From UCB3 sp964415605 (GTDB lineage: Bacteria > Chloroflexota > Anaerolineae > Epilineales > Epilineaceae): DNA of 33,972 nucleotides. Below the pieces are notes generated by a model. That model was not told the DNA's origin. It was given only the letters and a program-made list of their open reading frames with translations, and did no database searches. Made by a program: the position numbers and the translations under genes. The stretch covers positions 1 to 33,972 of the forward strand of contig CAYQBA010000026.1 of NCBI GenBank assembly GCA_964415605.1. The letters are read 5' to 3'. Shown piece after piece: positions 24,130 to 31,423 of this stretch. Numbering within the stretch: the stretch's first letter is position 1; the number at the start of each line of letters is the position of its first letter.

Positions 24130-25794
24130 ATGCTTCGCGAAACCGTGGCCGACCTGTTCGCCGCCGCCGTGCGGGCCGCCCAGGCCGCCGGCGACCTGCC
24201 GCCCTTCGACCCGCCCCCCGTCGAGATCCAGCGCCCGCGCTCCGTCGAGCACGGCGACTTCGCCACCAACGTGGCCATGCAGCTCGCCCGACCGGCGCGC
24301 ATGGCGCCCCTGCAGATCGCCGGCGCCATCGCCCGCCACGTCGCGGCGGTGGACTTCGTCGGGTCGGTCGCCGTGGCCCCGCCCGGGTTCATCAACCTGA
24401 CGCTGTCGGACGCCTGGCTGGCGGGGCGGGTCGACGCCGTCCGCGCCGCCGGAATGGGGTTCGCCGACGTCGGCCTCGGCCGCGGCCGGTCGCTGCAGGT
24501 GGAGTTCGTCAGCGCCAACCCCACAGGGCCGCTGCACGTCGGCGGCGCGCGCAACGCCGCCATCGGCGACACGCTGGCGCGGGTGCTCGACGCATGCGGC
24601 TACCGCGTCCTGCGCGAGTACTACCTCAACGACGCCGGGTCGCAGATGGTCAAGTTCGGCGCCAGCGTCTACGCGCGCTACTGCCAGGGCCTCGGGCGCG
24701 ACGTGCCGCTGCCCGAGGACGGCTACCCGGGCGCGTACATCGCCGACTACGCCGCGCGCATCCATGCGGCCGAGGGCGACCGGTTCCTGAATCTCGAGCC
24801 CGAAGCCGCCGCGCGCGAGCTGGGGCGGCTGGCGGTCAAGGCCGTCGTCGGCGACCTCGAGGCGGTGCTCGCGCGGATCCGGTGCCGCTTCGACACGTGG
24901 TTCTCCGAGCAAAGCCTTTACGACAGCGGCGCGTTCGACCGCGTCATGCACGACCTCCGGGCCCAGGGCGTGACCTTCGAGCGCGAGGGGGCCGAGTGGC
25001 TGGCCACCAGCCGCTTCGGCGGCGACCGCGACGAGGTGCTGGTGCGCTCGAGCGGCCAGCCGGGCTACTATGCCTCGGACGTGGCCTACCACCACGACAA
25101 GTTCGTGGTGCGCGGCTTCGACCGCGTCGTCGACGTGTGGGCCGTCGACCACCAGAACCAGGCCCGCCGCATGCCGTTTCTCATGCGCGCGCTCGGGCTC
25201 GACCCCGAGCGGCTGTCGATCGTGCTGTACGACCTCGTCAAGGTCGTCGAGGGCGGCGCCGAGGTGAAGATGTCCAAACGGCGCGGCACGTTCATCGCGC
25301 TCGAGGACGTGCTCGAGGAGATCGACGCCGACGCCGTGCGCTTCATGATGCTCACGCGGTCCAACGAGCAGGTCATCGAGCTCGACCTCGACCTGGCGCG
25401 GCAGCAGTCCAACGACAACCCGGTGTACTACGTGCAGTACGGCCACGCCCGCATCTGCTCGATCCTGCGGGTGGCCGCCGAGCGCGGGCTCGGGGACTTC
25501 GGGAGCGGCGACGTCGCGCGGCTGAGGCACCCGGCGGAGCTGGCCCTGATCCGGCAGATGCTGCGGCTGTCGGACGTGCTCGAGAAGGTCGCGGCCGACC
25601 TCGCGCCGCACCATCTACCGCACTACGCCCAGGAACTGGCGCGGGCGTTCCACCTCTTCTACCACGACTGCCAGGTGGTGGACCCGGCCGACCCCGACCT
25701 CAGCCGCGCCCGGCTCAAGCTCGTCGACGCGGCGCGCATCGCGCTGGCACGGGTGCTCGACCTGATGGGGATGCATGCCCCGGAACAGATGTAG
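24130..25794 (+). CDS. argS: Arginyl-tRNA synthetase
   Basis: The 554-residue class I enzyme charges tRNA-Arg with arginine in the cytoplasm. The order of domains is normal: an N-terminal additional domain (about 1-120, with PRSVEHGDFATNVAMQLAR), the catalytic Rossmann fold with SANPTGPLHVGGARNAAIGD (the HIGH motif reads H136-V-G-G), KMSK exactly present at 380-383, and the C-terminal DALR anticodon-binding domain (NPVYYVQYGHARICSILR). Length is usual for the family. The transcript appears leaderless. The SixA-like gene starts 16 nt after the stop, so argS, the phosphatase and the rRNA methyltransferase probably form one operon. Confidence 0.97.
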   Translation: MLRETVADLFAAAVRAAQAAGDLPPFDPPPVEIQRPRSVEHGDFATNVAMQLARPARMAPLQIAGAIARHVAAVDFVGSVAVAPPGFINLTLSDAWLAGRVDAVRAAGMGFADVGLGRGRSLQVEFVSANPTGPLHVGGARNAAIGDTLARVLDACGYRVLREYYLNDAGSQMVKFGASVYARYCQGLGRDVPLPEDGYPGAYIADYAARIHAAEGDRFLNLEPEAAARELGRLAVKAVVGDLEAVLARIRCRFDTWFSEQSLYDSGAFDRVMHDLRAQGVTFEREGAEWLATSRFGGDRDEVLVRSSGQPGYYASDVAYHHDKFVVRGFDRVVDVWAVDHQNQARRMPFLMRALGLDPERLSIVLYDLVKVVEGGAEVKMSKRRGTFIALEDVLEEIDADAVRFMMLTRSNEQVIELDLDLARQQSNDNPVYYVQYGHARICSILRVAAERGLGDFGSGDVARLRHPAELALIRQMLRLSDVLEKVAADLAPHHLPHYAQELARAFHLFYHDCQVVDPADPDLSRARLKLVDAARIALARVLDLMGMHAPEQM

Positions 25795-25809
25795 CCCGGT
25801 GGCCCGGCC

Positions 25810-26319
25810 ATGAAGACGCTCCTCGTCATGCGCCACGCCAAGTCGGACCAGCACGTGGCGGGCGTGCCCGACCACGACCGGCCGCTGAACGCGCGCGGCC
25901 TGGCCACCGCGCCGCGCATGGGCGCGTGGATGGCGGCGCACGACCTGGTGCCCGACGCGATCATCAGCTCGACCGCGGCGCGCGCCCGCCGCACGGCTGA
26001 GCTGGTGGCGGAGGCCTGCGGCCTCGCCGCCGCCGCGGTCGCCGCGGATCGGAGCCTGTACGACACGTCGCCCGACGCCTACCTCGAGGCCGTGCGCGTC
26101 GTCGACGGTGACCCCGCCGTCGTGCTGGTGGTCGGTCACAACCCGACCGTCGAAGACCTGGTGCGGCGCCTGACCGGCACCGTCGCAGCCATGCCGACGG
26201 CGGCCGTGGCCCGGGTGGACCTCGACCTTACCGCATGGGCGGACCTGCGCGCGACGACGCGCGGCCGGCTGTCGGGGCCGTGGCGGCCGCGGGACCTCTT
26301 CGCCGTCGGGCCGGCATGA
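25810..26319 (+). CDS. sixA: SixA-type histidine phosphatase
   Basis: The 169-residue protein belongs to the small histidine phosphatase (phosphoglycerate-mutase-like) family. The signature LLVMRHAKSD puts the catalytic His at H9, with R8; STAARARRT supplies the second arginine region, and VVGHNPTVEDL supplies the second histidine (H110). SixA removes phosphate from phosphohistidine proteins such as ArcB or the nitrogen phosphotransfer system in Escherichia coli, but many homologues have unknown targets and no such partner is visible here. The gene lies between argS (15-nt gap) and the methyltransferase (ATGA overlap), so it is co-transcribed with translation genes. Confidence 0.88.
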   Translation: MKTLLVMRHAKSDQHVAGVPDHDRPLNARGLATAPRMGAWMAAHDLVPDAIISSTAARARRTAELVAEACGLAAAAVAADRSLYDTSPDAYLEAVRVVDGDPAVVLVVGHNPTVEDLVRRLTGTVAAMPTAAVARVDLDLTAWADLRATTRGRLSGPWRPRDLFAVGPA

Positions 26320-27650
26320 CCCGCGCCGCGCCGCGGTCCCGGCGGCCGGGCGACCGGGGCGGCGAGGGGCGCCATCCCCAGGTAGGGCTCCGCAAGGACC
26401 TGACGCGGTCAATCCGCGCCGGCCATCCCTGGCTGTTCGCCCACGCCCTGGCGGTGCCGCCCGACCTGCGGACGGGCCGGGTCGTCGACGTGGTGGACCG
26501 GCGCGGGCACTTCGTCGCGCGGGGCCTCTACGACGCCGACTCGCCCATCGGCGTGCGGGTGTGGACGCTCGACGCGGGCGAGACCCTCGATGCCGCCCTG
26601 ATCGCGCGCCGCGTGGCGGCGGCGGCCGCGGTGCGGCGCGCGGTCGTCGACCCGGCGGGCACCGACGCCTTCCGGCTCGTGCACGGCGAGGGCGATGGAC
26701 TGCCGGGGCTGGTGTGCGACCGCTACGCCGACACGGCGGTGCTACAGCTCGACAGCGGGGCGCTCGAGCCGTGGCTCGGCGCGGTGGTCGACGCGGTGCG
26801 CGCCGCCGACGGCGCCGTCAGGCGGGTCGTGCTGCGGCGGCAGGCGCGGCGGGGGCGGCGGGGCCGAGGCGGGGACGGCGCTGGCGGGGATGCCCGCCAC
26901 GGGCACGGCCGCGGCGGTGGCGTGGGCCGGGGCGACACCGAGGGCGATGACGGGCAGGCGATTCCCGGGGACGTCGAGGTGCTCCACGGCCCGCCGCTGG
27001 CCGGTCCGATCGCGATGCGCGAGCACGGGCTGGCGTTCGAGGTCGACGTGGCGCGCGGGCACAAGACGGGCTTCTACCTCGACCAACGCGAGAGCCGCCG
27101 GCGCGTGCGCGACCTCGCGGCCGGCCGGCGCATGCTGAACGTGTTCGCGTATACCGGCGGCTTCTCGGTGGCGGCGGCGGCCGGCGGCGCGGCGGCGGTG
27201 ACGAGCGTCGACATCGGCGCGCCGGTGATCGAGGCGGCGCGCCGCAACGTCGCGCTGAACGGCCTGGACCCCGACGCGGGCGCATTCCGCTGGCACGTCG
27301 GCGACGCGTTCGCGTTCCTGGCGGCGTGCCGCGAGCCGTTCGACCTCATCGTCGTCGACCCGCCCAGCATGGCCCCGTCGCGCGCGTCGCTGGACCGGGC
27401 GCTGAGCGCCTACCGCCAGGTGAACACCCTGGCACTCGGCTGCGCCGCGCCCGGGGCGCTCGTGCTGACGTGCAGCTGCTCCAGCCACGTCACGGCCGAC
27501 CTCCTGCGCGACGCCGTGGCCGACGCGGCGCTTTCGGCGCGCCGCGCGGTGCGGATCCTCGAGCGCCGCGGCGCGGGGCCGGACCACCCGCTGGCACCGG
27601 GCTTCCCGGAAGGCGACTACTTGCAGGCGCTCTTGCTTTATGTCGATTAG
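26316..27650 (+). CDS. RlmI-like 23S rRNA (cytosine-C5) methyltransferase with Gly/Arg-rich insertion
   Basis: The 444-residue enzyme transfers a methyl group from S-adenosylmethionine to a cytosine of 23S rRNA. A PUA domain comes first (about 15-100, with RAGHPWLFAHALAV), then the central fold with LVHGEGDGLPGLVCDRYAD, then the Rossmann methyltransferase with HKTGFYLDQRESRRRV, LNVFAYTGGFSVAAA, VVDPPS and CSCSSHV, where the family's catalytic cysteine lies. The start is fixed by the ATGA overlap with the phosphatase gene. About 40 residues (about 174-214) between the central fold and the catalytic domain are almost only Gly, Arg, Asp and Ala, with no counterpart in the usual family pattern. 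RlmI versus a close relative cannot be settled from sequence alone. Confidence 0.87.
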   Translation: MTRAAPRSRRPGDRGGEGRHPQVGLRKDLTRSIRAGHPWLFAHALAVPPDLRTGRVVDVVDRRGHFVARGLYDADSPIGVRVWTLDAGETLDAALIARRVAAAAAVRRAVVDPAGTDAFRLVHGEGDGLPGLVCDRYADTAVLQLDSGALEPWLGAVVDAVRAADGAVRRVVLRRQARRGRRGRGGDGAGGDARHGHGRGGGVGRGDTEGDDGQAIPGDVEVLHGPPLAGPIAMREHGLAFEVDVARGHKTGFYLDQRESRRRVRDLAAGRRMLNVFAYTGGFSVAAAAGGAAAVTSVDIGAPVIEAARRNVALNGLDPDAGAFRWHVGDAFAFLAACREPFDLIVVDPPSMAPSRASLDRALSAYRQVNTLALGCAAPGALVLTCSCSSHVTADLLRDAVADAALSARRAVRILERRGAGPDHPLAPGFPEGDYLQALLLYVD

Positions 27651-27712
27651 GGCCCGCGCGCCACGGGTCCGGCGTTGAGGCCGGGCGGCCGTGGTCGCCG
27701 CGCGCCACGCTT

Positions 27713-27739
27713 TGATCCCCTCGGCCGACAGACTAGAAT
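27713..27739 (+). promoter_or_regulatory. Promoter of clpP
   Basis: TTGATC (27713-27718), a 15-nt spacer and TAGAAT (27734-27739) form a reasonable but short-spaced promoter, with transcription starting near 27746. A hairpin, GCCGAC (27749-27754), loop CGTC, GTCGGC (27759-27764), would form at the 5' end of the mRNA. No CIRCE or other heat-shock operator is seen. Confidence 0.45.
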
Positions 27740-27792
27740 TGGCGGCGTGCCGACCGTCGTCGGCCCCACGATCGACCCTGAAAGGACGTCGC

Positions 27793-28461
27793 ATGTCGCC
27801 AGACACCCTGACCCCGCAGGCCATCGTGCCCATGGTCATCGAGACCACCGGGCGCGGCGAGCGGGCCTACGACATCTTCAGCCTGCTCCTCAAGGAACGC
27901 ATCATCTTCCTGGGCACCCCGATCGACGACCAGATCGCCAACCTCATCGTGGCCCAGATGCTGTTCCTCGACCGCGAGGACCCGGGCAAGGACATCTCGC
28001 TGTACATCAACTCGCCGGGCGGCATCGTGTACGCCGGCCTGGCGATCTACGACACGATGCAGCTCGTGCGCGCCGACGTCCGCACGATCGCCGTCGGCTC
28101 GACGGCCTCGATGGCCACGGTGCTGCTGGCCGCCGGCGCCAAGGGCAAGCGCACGGCGCTGCCGAACGCGACGGTGCACATGCACCCGGCGGGCGGCGGC
28201 AGCCGGGGCTACGCCCAGGACGTCGAGATCCAGGCCCGCGAGCTCCTGCGGCTGCACAAGAAGATCCACCACATCCTGGCGCACCACACCGGCCAGACGG
28301 TCGAGCGGGTGGCCGAGGACTTCGAGCGCGACTACTACATGACGGCGCTCGAGGCCAAGGCCTACGGCCTGGTGGACGAGGTGCTGCCGGGGCCGGCAGA
28401 CCTGCCCACGGGTCCGACGGGCAAGGAGATCGACCTGTCGATCAGGAGCAACGGGGGGTGA
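27793..28461 (+). CDS. clpP: ATP-dependent Clp protease proteolytic subunit
   Basis: The 222-residue serine protease forms the tetradecameric chamber that degrades proteins fed by Clp ATPases. The triad is complete: S106 in GSTASMATVLLAAG (usually GQAASMGA), H131 in VHMHPAGGGSRG (usually MIHQPLGG) and D180 in FERDYYMTALEAKAYGLVDEV. The substitutions around Ser and His are uncommon and hint at a divergent paralogue or lineage variant, but the triad spacing is normal. AAAGGA about 8 nt upstream supports the ATG at 27793. No clpX or tig gene adjoins it. A long inverted repeat follows at 28508-28551. Confidence 0.95.
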   Translation: MSPDTLTPQAIVPMVIETTGRGERAYDIFSLLLKERIIFLGTPIDDQIANLIVAQMLFLDREDPGKDISLYINSPGGIVYAGLAIYDTMQLVRADVRTIAVGSTASMATVLLAAGAKGKRTALPNATVHMHPAGGGSRGYAQDVEIQARELLRLHKKIHHILAHHTGQTVERVAEDFERDYYMTALEAKAYGLVDEVLPGPADLPTGPTGKEIDLSIRSNGG

Positions 28462-28507
28462 TGGGGGCGCCGGGGCGGACGCTTCGGCCTTGAATGTGAC
28501 CGATTGC

Positions 28508-28551
28508 CTTGGCGCCGCTTCGCCCCCCGGGGGGGTCGAAGCGGCGCCAAG
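28508..28551. terminator. Long perfect inverted repeat downstream of clpP
   Basis: A 15-bp perfect stem, CTTGGCGCCGCTTCG (28508-28522) with CGAAGCGGCGCCAAG (28537-28551), encloses CCCCCC and GGGGGGG that can extend it to about 21 bp. It lies 46 nt after the clpP stop and probably ends or protects that mRNA. There is no T-run, so Rho-independent release is uncertain. Confidence 0.65.
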
Positions 28552-28600
28552 AGACGGCACGCCGAAAGTGAGCCACCGGCCAGTGCTCCGCGCACTGCGA

Positions 28601-28634
28601 CGAGGCTGGCCCGAAGCGGATCGCGCCAGCCTCG
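28601..28634. repeat. Second inverted repeat between clpP and the two-domain hydrolase
   Basis: CGAGGCTGGC (28601-28610) and GCCAGCCTCG (28625-28634) form a perfect 10-bp stem with a 14-nt loop. Together with 28508-28551 and 28657-28679 it makes this 240-nt non-coding stretch (28462-28703) very rich in hairpins. No gene is seen in it. Confidence 0.5.
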
Positions 28635-28656
28635 CGCTCGCGCTGCGACAGGATCA

Positions 28657-28679
28657 GCCGCTCTCGAATCGATAGCGGC
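28657..28679 (-). terminator. Weak terminator-like hairpin after the two-domain hydrolase gene
   Basis: GCCGCT (28657-28662) and AGCGGC (28674-28679) form a 6-bp stem, 25 nt after the stop of the minus-strand gene ending at 28704. No T-run follows on the minus strand. Confidence 0.35.
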
Positions 28680-28703
28680 CTTGCCGACAGACGACCCGCG
28701 TCG

Positions 28704-30482
28704 TCACCCCACCGGTTCCACCCCTCCGCCCGGCACGTAGCGGACGATCTGCCCGCTCCGCTTGTCGTAGACGTAGACCCGCAGCATCCCGCCCGCCAGC
28801 GACTCCGCCCGCTGCGCCACCCAGCGATCGCCGTGGCCCCACTCGTCCGACGTCGGCACCAGGCCCGCCGAGAGGATCGCCCGCTGCAGCGCCGCCGCCG
28901 GGTTGAGGTGGATGACCTGCTTGGCCGCCGCCTCCTGCCACAGCTTGGCCTCGTCCGGTCGCGGCGGCTCGGGCGGCTGGTCGCGCAGCGTCGCCGCGAT
29001 CGCCTGCCACCGGCCCGGGCAGGCCGTGCCGTGGCCCGCCAGCGCCAGCGCCCCGTGGCCGTCGATGCGCGGCTTGCGCCCCAGGGCCGTGTCGACCGCC
29101 GCCACCACCACGCGCGCCGCCGCCACGTCCTCCGCCGCCGGCTGGAGCTGGGTGTAGTCGCCCGTCACGCTGATCCCGATCAGCTCGTGGTTGCGCCCGA
29201 ACACGTGCGCCCGCGCCGTGTCGATGCCCCCCGTGTAGTAGACGTGTCCCTGGCGGATGACGACGTGGTAGCCGATCCCCGCCCAGCCGTTGGTGTCGAC
29301 GTGGTACCGCGCGATCGCCTCCACCGCCTGGTCGCGCGCGCCGGCCGTGTGGTGGACCGCGTACGCGGCGACCTTGGTGGCATCGAGCGCCCCGAAGCGG
29401 GCCGTGGCGTGCCGCGGCAGCGAGGCGCGCACGTCGTGGAATCGATCGCCCAGCCGCTCCGCGAGCAGCTGCGCCAAGCGCTCGGCCGGCGTCACCGGCG
29501 GCGGGGGCGTCGTGCCGGCATGGTGTCCCGCCGGCAGCGCCGCCTCGGCGGCGATGATGCGGTTCACCATCGTCGGGTCCTCCGCCAGGTCGAAGCTCGC
29601 CCAGCCGGTCGCCGTCCCCTCCCAGCCGAAGTCCACCACCCCCTTGACGAACCGGTCGTGACTCACCTGCCACATGTACCACTTGCGCTGCTCGGCGTAG
29701 TCGCCGATGCCGGGCAGCCGCGCCCACTCGGTGCCCGCGAAGTCCTTGTAGCCCGCGCCCTGCCCCCCCGGCCGGGGCGACGTGTTGTCGATCCCGCCCT
29801 CGGTGATGAACAGCGGCAGGTCGCCAGCGCCCCACGATGCGAACAGCTCGTAGACCATGCGGTAGCGCAGCGAGAGGTAGCCCCGGAGCTTCGGGTCGAG
29901 GAACTGGGCCGGGTCGGTCGAGGCGCCGACGAAACGGTTCTGCTGGCCGTTCCACTGGTTCTTGCCGTCGGCCGTCAGCGTCATGTACTGCATGTACGGC
30001 CCGGCGTACTCGTGGAGCGCCAGCGCGTGCCCGTTGTGCGCGGCGTGCTCGATGGCGGGCCGGAAGAGGCTCCACGTGCGGCCGTTGTCGGTGATCTCCG
30101 GCGTGCCGGTGGCAAAGCACCCGATCGCCGCCTTCTTGCCGATCTGCTCGAGCGCCCGCATCCGCTCGATCTCGTACTCGGCGTAGCGCTCGATCTCGCC
30201 GGGGATGTGGAAGGCCTCGTTGAAGCCCTCCCAGTAGTCGACGTGCGGGTGCCGGCGCGCGCTGTCGAGCACGCGGTTGAGGAACCGCTTCGCATCGTCG
30301 CCGCCAAGGCGCTGGCGCTCCTCGTGCAGCCGACCGATGATGGTGATGCCGAGCGCCTTCAGGGCGGCCAGGAGGTCGTCGTGGTAAACCAGGGTCTTGA
30401 AGGTCTTGGCCCCGCTGCGGCGGTAGTAGTCGAGGATCTTGGCGTGGTCGCGGGTGTCGTTGGCATGCAAGCCGGTGCGCAC
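28704..30482 (-). CDS. Two-domain hydrolase: clan GH-A-like glycosidase barrel plus amidase_2 domain
   Basis: The likely start is GTG 30482, with GGAGGA about 9 nt upstream; it gives 592 residues. The N-terminal part (about 1-300) looks like a TIM barrel of clan GH-A: an acid/base Asn-Glu pair in WEGFNEAF (N88-E89) and a likely nucleophile in PLFITEGGID (E228). The second domain (about 345-500) is an amidase_2/PGRP fold: VHHTAG (H377-H378), WAGIGYHVVI, NHELIGISVTGDY and HGTACPGR (H484, C488), the zinc and substrate residues of N-acetylmuramoyl-L-alanine amidases. About 90 C-terminal residues are unassigned. The pairing suggests a peptidoglycan hydrolase cutting both glycan and peptide links. 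No signal peptide is seen, so how it reaches the wall is unclear. The glycosidase substrate is unknown. Confidence 0.8.
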   Translation of the reverse strand: MRTGLHANDTRDHAKILDYYRRSGAKTFKTLVYHDDLLAALKALGITIIGRLHEERQRLGGDDAKRFLNRVLDSARRHPHVDYWEGFNEAFHIPGEIERYAEYEIERMRALEQIGKKAAIGCFATGTPEITDNGRTWSLFRPAIEHAAHNGHALALHEYAGPYMQYMTLTADGKNQWNGQQNRFVGASTDPAQFLDPKLRGYLSLRYRMVYELFASWGAGDLPLFITEGGIDNTSPRPGGQGAGYKDFAGTEWARLPGIGDYAEQRKWYMWQVSHDRFVKGVVDFGWEGTATGWASFDLAEDPTMVNRIIAAEAALPAGHHAGTTPPPPVTPAERLAQLLAERLGDRFHDVRASLPRHATARFGALDATKVAAYAVHHTAGARDQAVEAIARYHVDTNGWAGIGYHVVIRQGHVYYTGGIDTARAHVFGRNHELIGISVTGDYTQLQPAAEDVAAARVVVAAVDTALGRKPRIDGHGALALAGHGTACPGRWQAIAATLRDQPPEPPRPDEAKLWQEAAAKQVIHLNPAAALQRAILSAGLVPTSDEWGHGDRWVAQRAESLAGGMLRVYVYDKRSGQIVRYVPGGGVEPVG

Positions 30483-30624
30483 GGTGGGCGTCCTCCAGGG
30501 GTCGAGGGGTGGTTTGATGGCCAGGGCGCGGGCGAGCACGCGCGCGTCGCGGCGTCCTTCATGACGGCCGGCGCCGCCGGATCGATGCGGGTTGCAGCCC
30601 GCGGCGGCGCATGATGGCACGAAC

Positions 30625-30644
30625 GGGCCGCCCCACGGCGGCCC
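30625..30644. terminator. Terminator-like hairpin
   Basis: GGGCCGCC (30625-30632), loop CCAC, GGCGGCCC (30637-30644): an 8-bp perfect stem about 80 nt beyond the phosphatase stop (30722, minus strand) and upstream of the GH/amidase gene. It may separate the two minus-strand genes. The rest of 30483-30721 shows no gene. Confidence 0.5.
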
Positions 30645-30721
30645 CGCTCACATGCTACCGCCGGCCGGGCGGCGAGGCAAGCAGACGAGGCGGACTGCCC
30701 CCGCCCTGCGGACCAGGCCGC

Positions 30722-31411
30722 TCAATGCCCGATCGGGGCAGCCTCCGTCCGCCGGGGGCCGGGCACCTGGACCACGCGCGCCTCCTCGAGGATCCACCCG
30801 CTGAGCATCCCCCCGTACACGCAGCCCGAGTCCAGCCCGACGAGCCAGGGCGTCCCGTCCGGTCGCCGCTTGACGACGAGCCCGCCCGGCGCGTCGTGAC
30901 CGAAGATGATCGGCCGATCCGGCAGCGGGGCGACGACGTCGTGCCAGCGCGGCCCGACGATGCCGCCGGTCGGCGGCCACGTGCGGATGTGGATGAGCTC
31001 GTCCTCGGTCGTCCCCGCCAGCCCCAGCACCGGGTTGATGCCGGCATGCACCAGCAGGAACCGGGGATCGTCGACGACGTAGGGACGGGCCCGCAGCCAC
31101 GGCACGAGCTCGGCGGCCAAGGGCCGCACGCGCTCGACGTCCTCGCGCTTCTCGGCCCGCGCCGCCGACAGCGGCGCGCCCGCCGCCACGCGCTCGAGCT
31201 GGCGCAGCAGGAACCGGTCATGGTTGCCCATCACCATCTCCGCGCCCGTGGCGCGCACGAGATCCCACACGCCGGCCGGGTCGGGCCCGCGCGTCAGGAT
31301 GTCGCCGGTCAGATAGAGACGATCGCGGCCGCGCTGGAAGCCCAGCGCGGCCACGAGGTCACGAAACGCGTCGGCGCAGCCGTGGATGTCGCCGATGAAG
31401 AGGGTCGCCAT
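30722..31411 (-). CDS. PPP-family metallophosphatase, ApaH-like
   Basis: The 229-residue protein carries the full set of PPP/ApaH metal motifs: GDIHG (7-11), TGDILTRGP (G36, D37), GNHD (62-65), a later VHAG and a GHD near IIFGHDAPGG. Such enzymes use two metal ions to cleave phosphoprotein serine/threonine phosphates or diadenosine tetraphosphate. The short length and the ending LVGLDSGCVYGGMLSG resemble bacterial ApaH-like and bis(5'-nucleosyl)-tetraphosphatase-like proteins; the substrate cannot be chosen from sequence. The ribosome site AGGAGGT overlaps the end of the dockerin gene 12 nt upstream, so the two are probably co-transcribed. Confidence 0.88.
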   Translation of the reverse strand: MATLFIGDIHGCADAFRDLVAALGFQRGRDRLYLTGDILTRGPDPAGVWDLVRATGAEMVMGNHDRFLLRQLERVAAGAPLSAARAEKREDVERVRPLAAELVPWLRARPYVVDDPRFLLVHAGINPVLGLAGTTEDELIHIRTWPPTGGIVGPRWHDVVAPLPDRPIIFGHDAPGGLVVKRRPDGTPWLVGLDSGCVYGGMLSGWILEEARVVQVPGPRRTEAAPIGH

Positions 31412-31423
31412 GCCGGCGCAAGC

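Noticed and set aside
28490..28675. 61-codon frame between clpP and the two-domain hydrolase
   Set aside because: It runs through the long inverted repeat, has no ribosome site and has no protein-like pattern.
28652..28680. Possible tRNA T-loop (TCGAATC) near 28664
   Set aside because: There is no acceptor or anticodon stem around it; the bases belong to a simple 6-bp hairpin.
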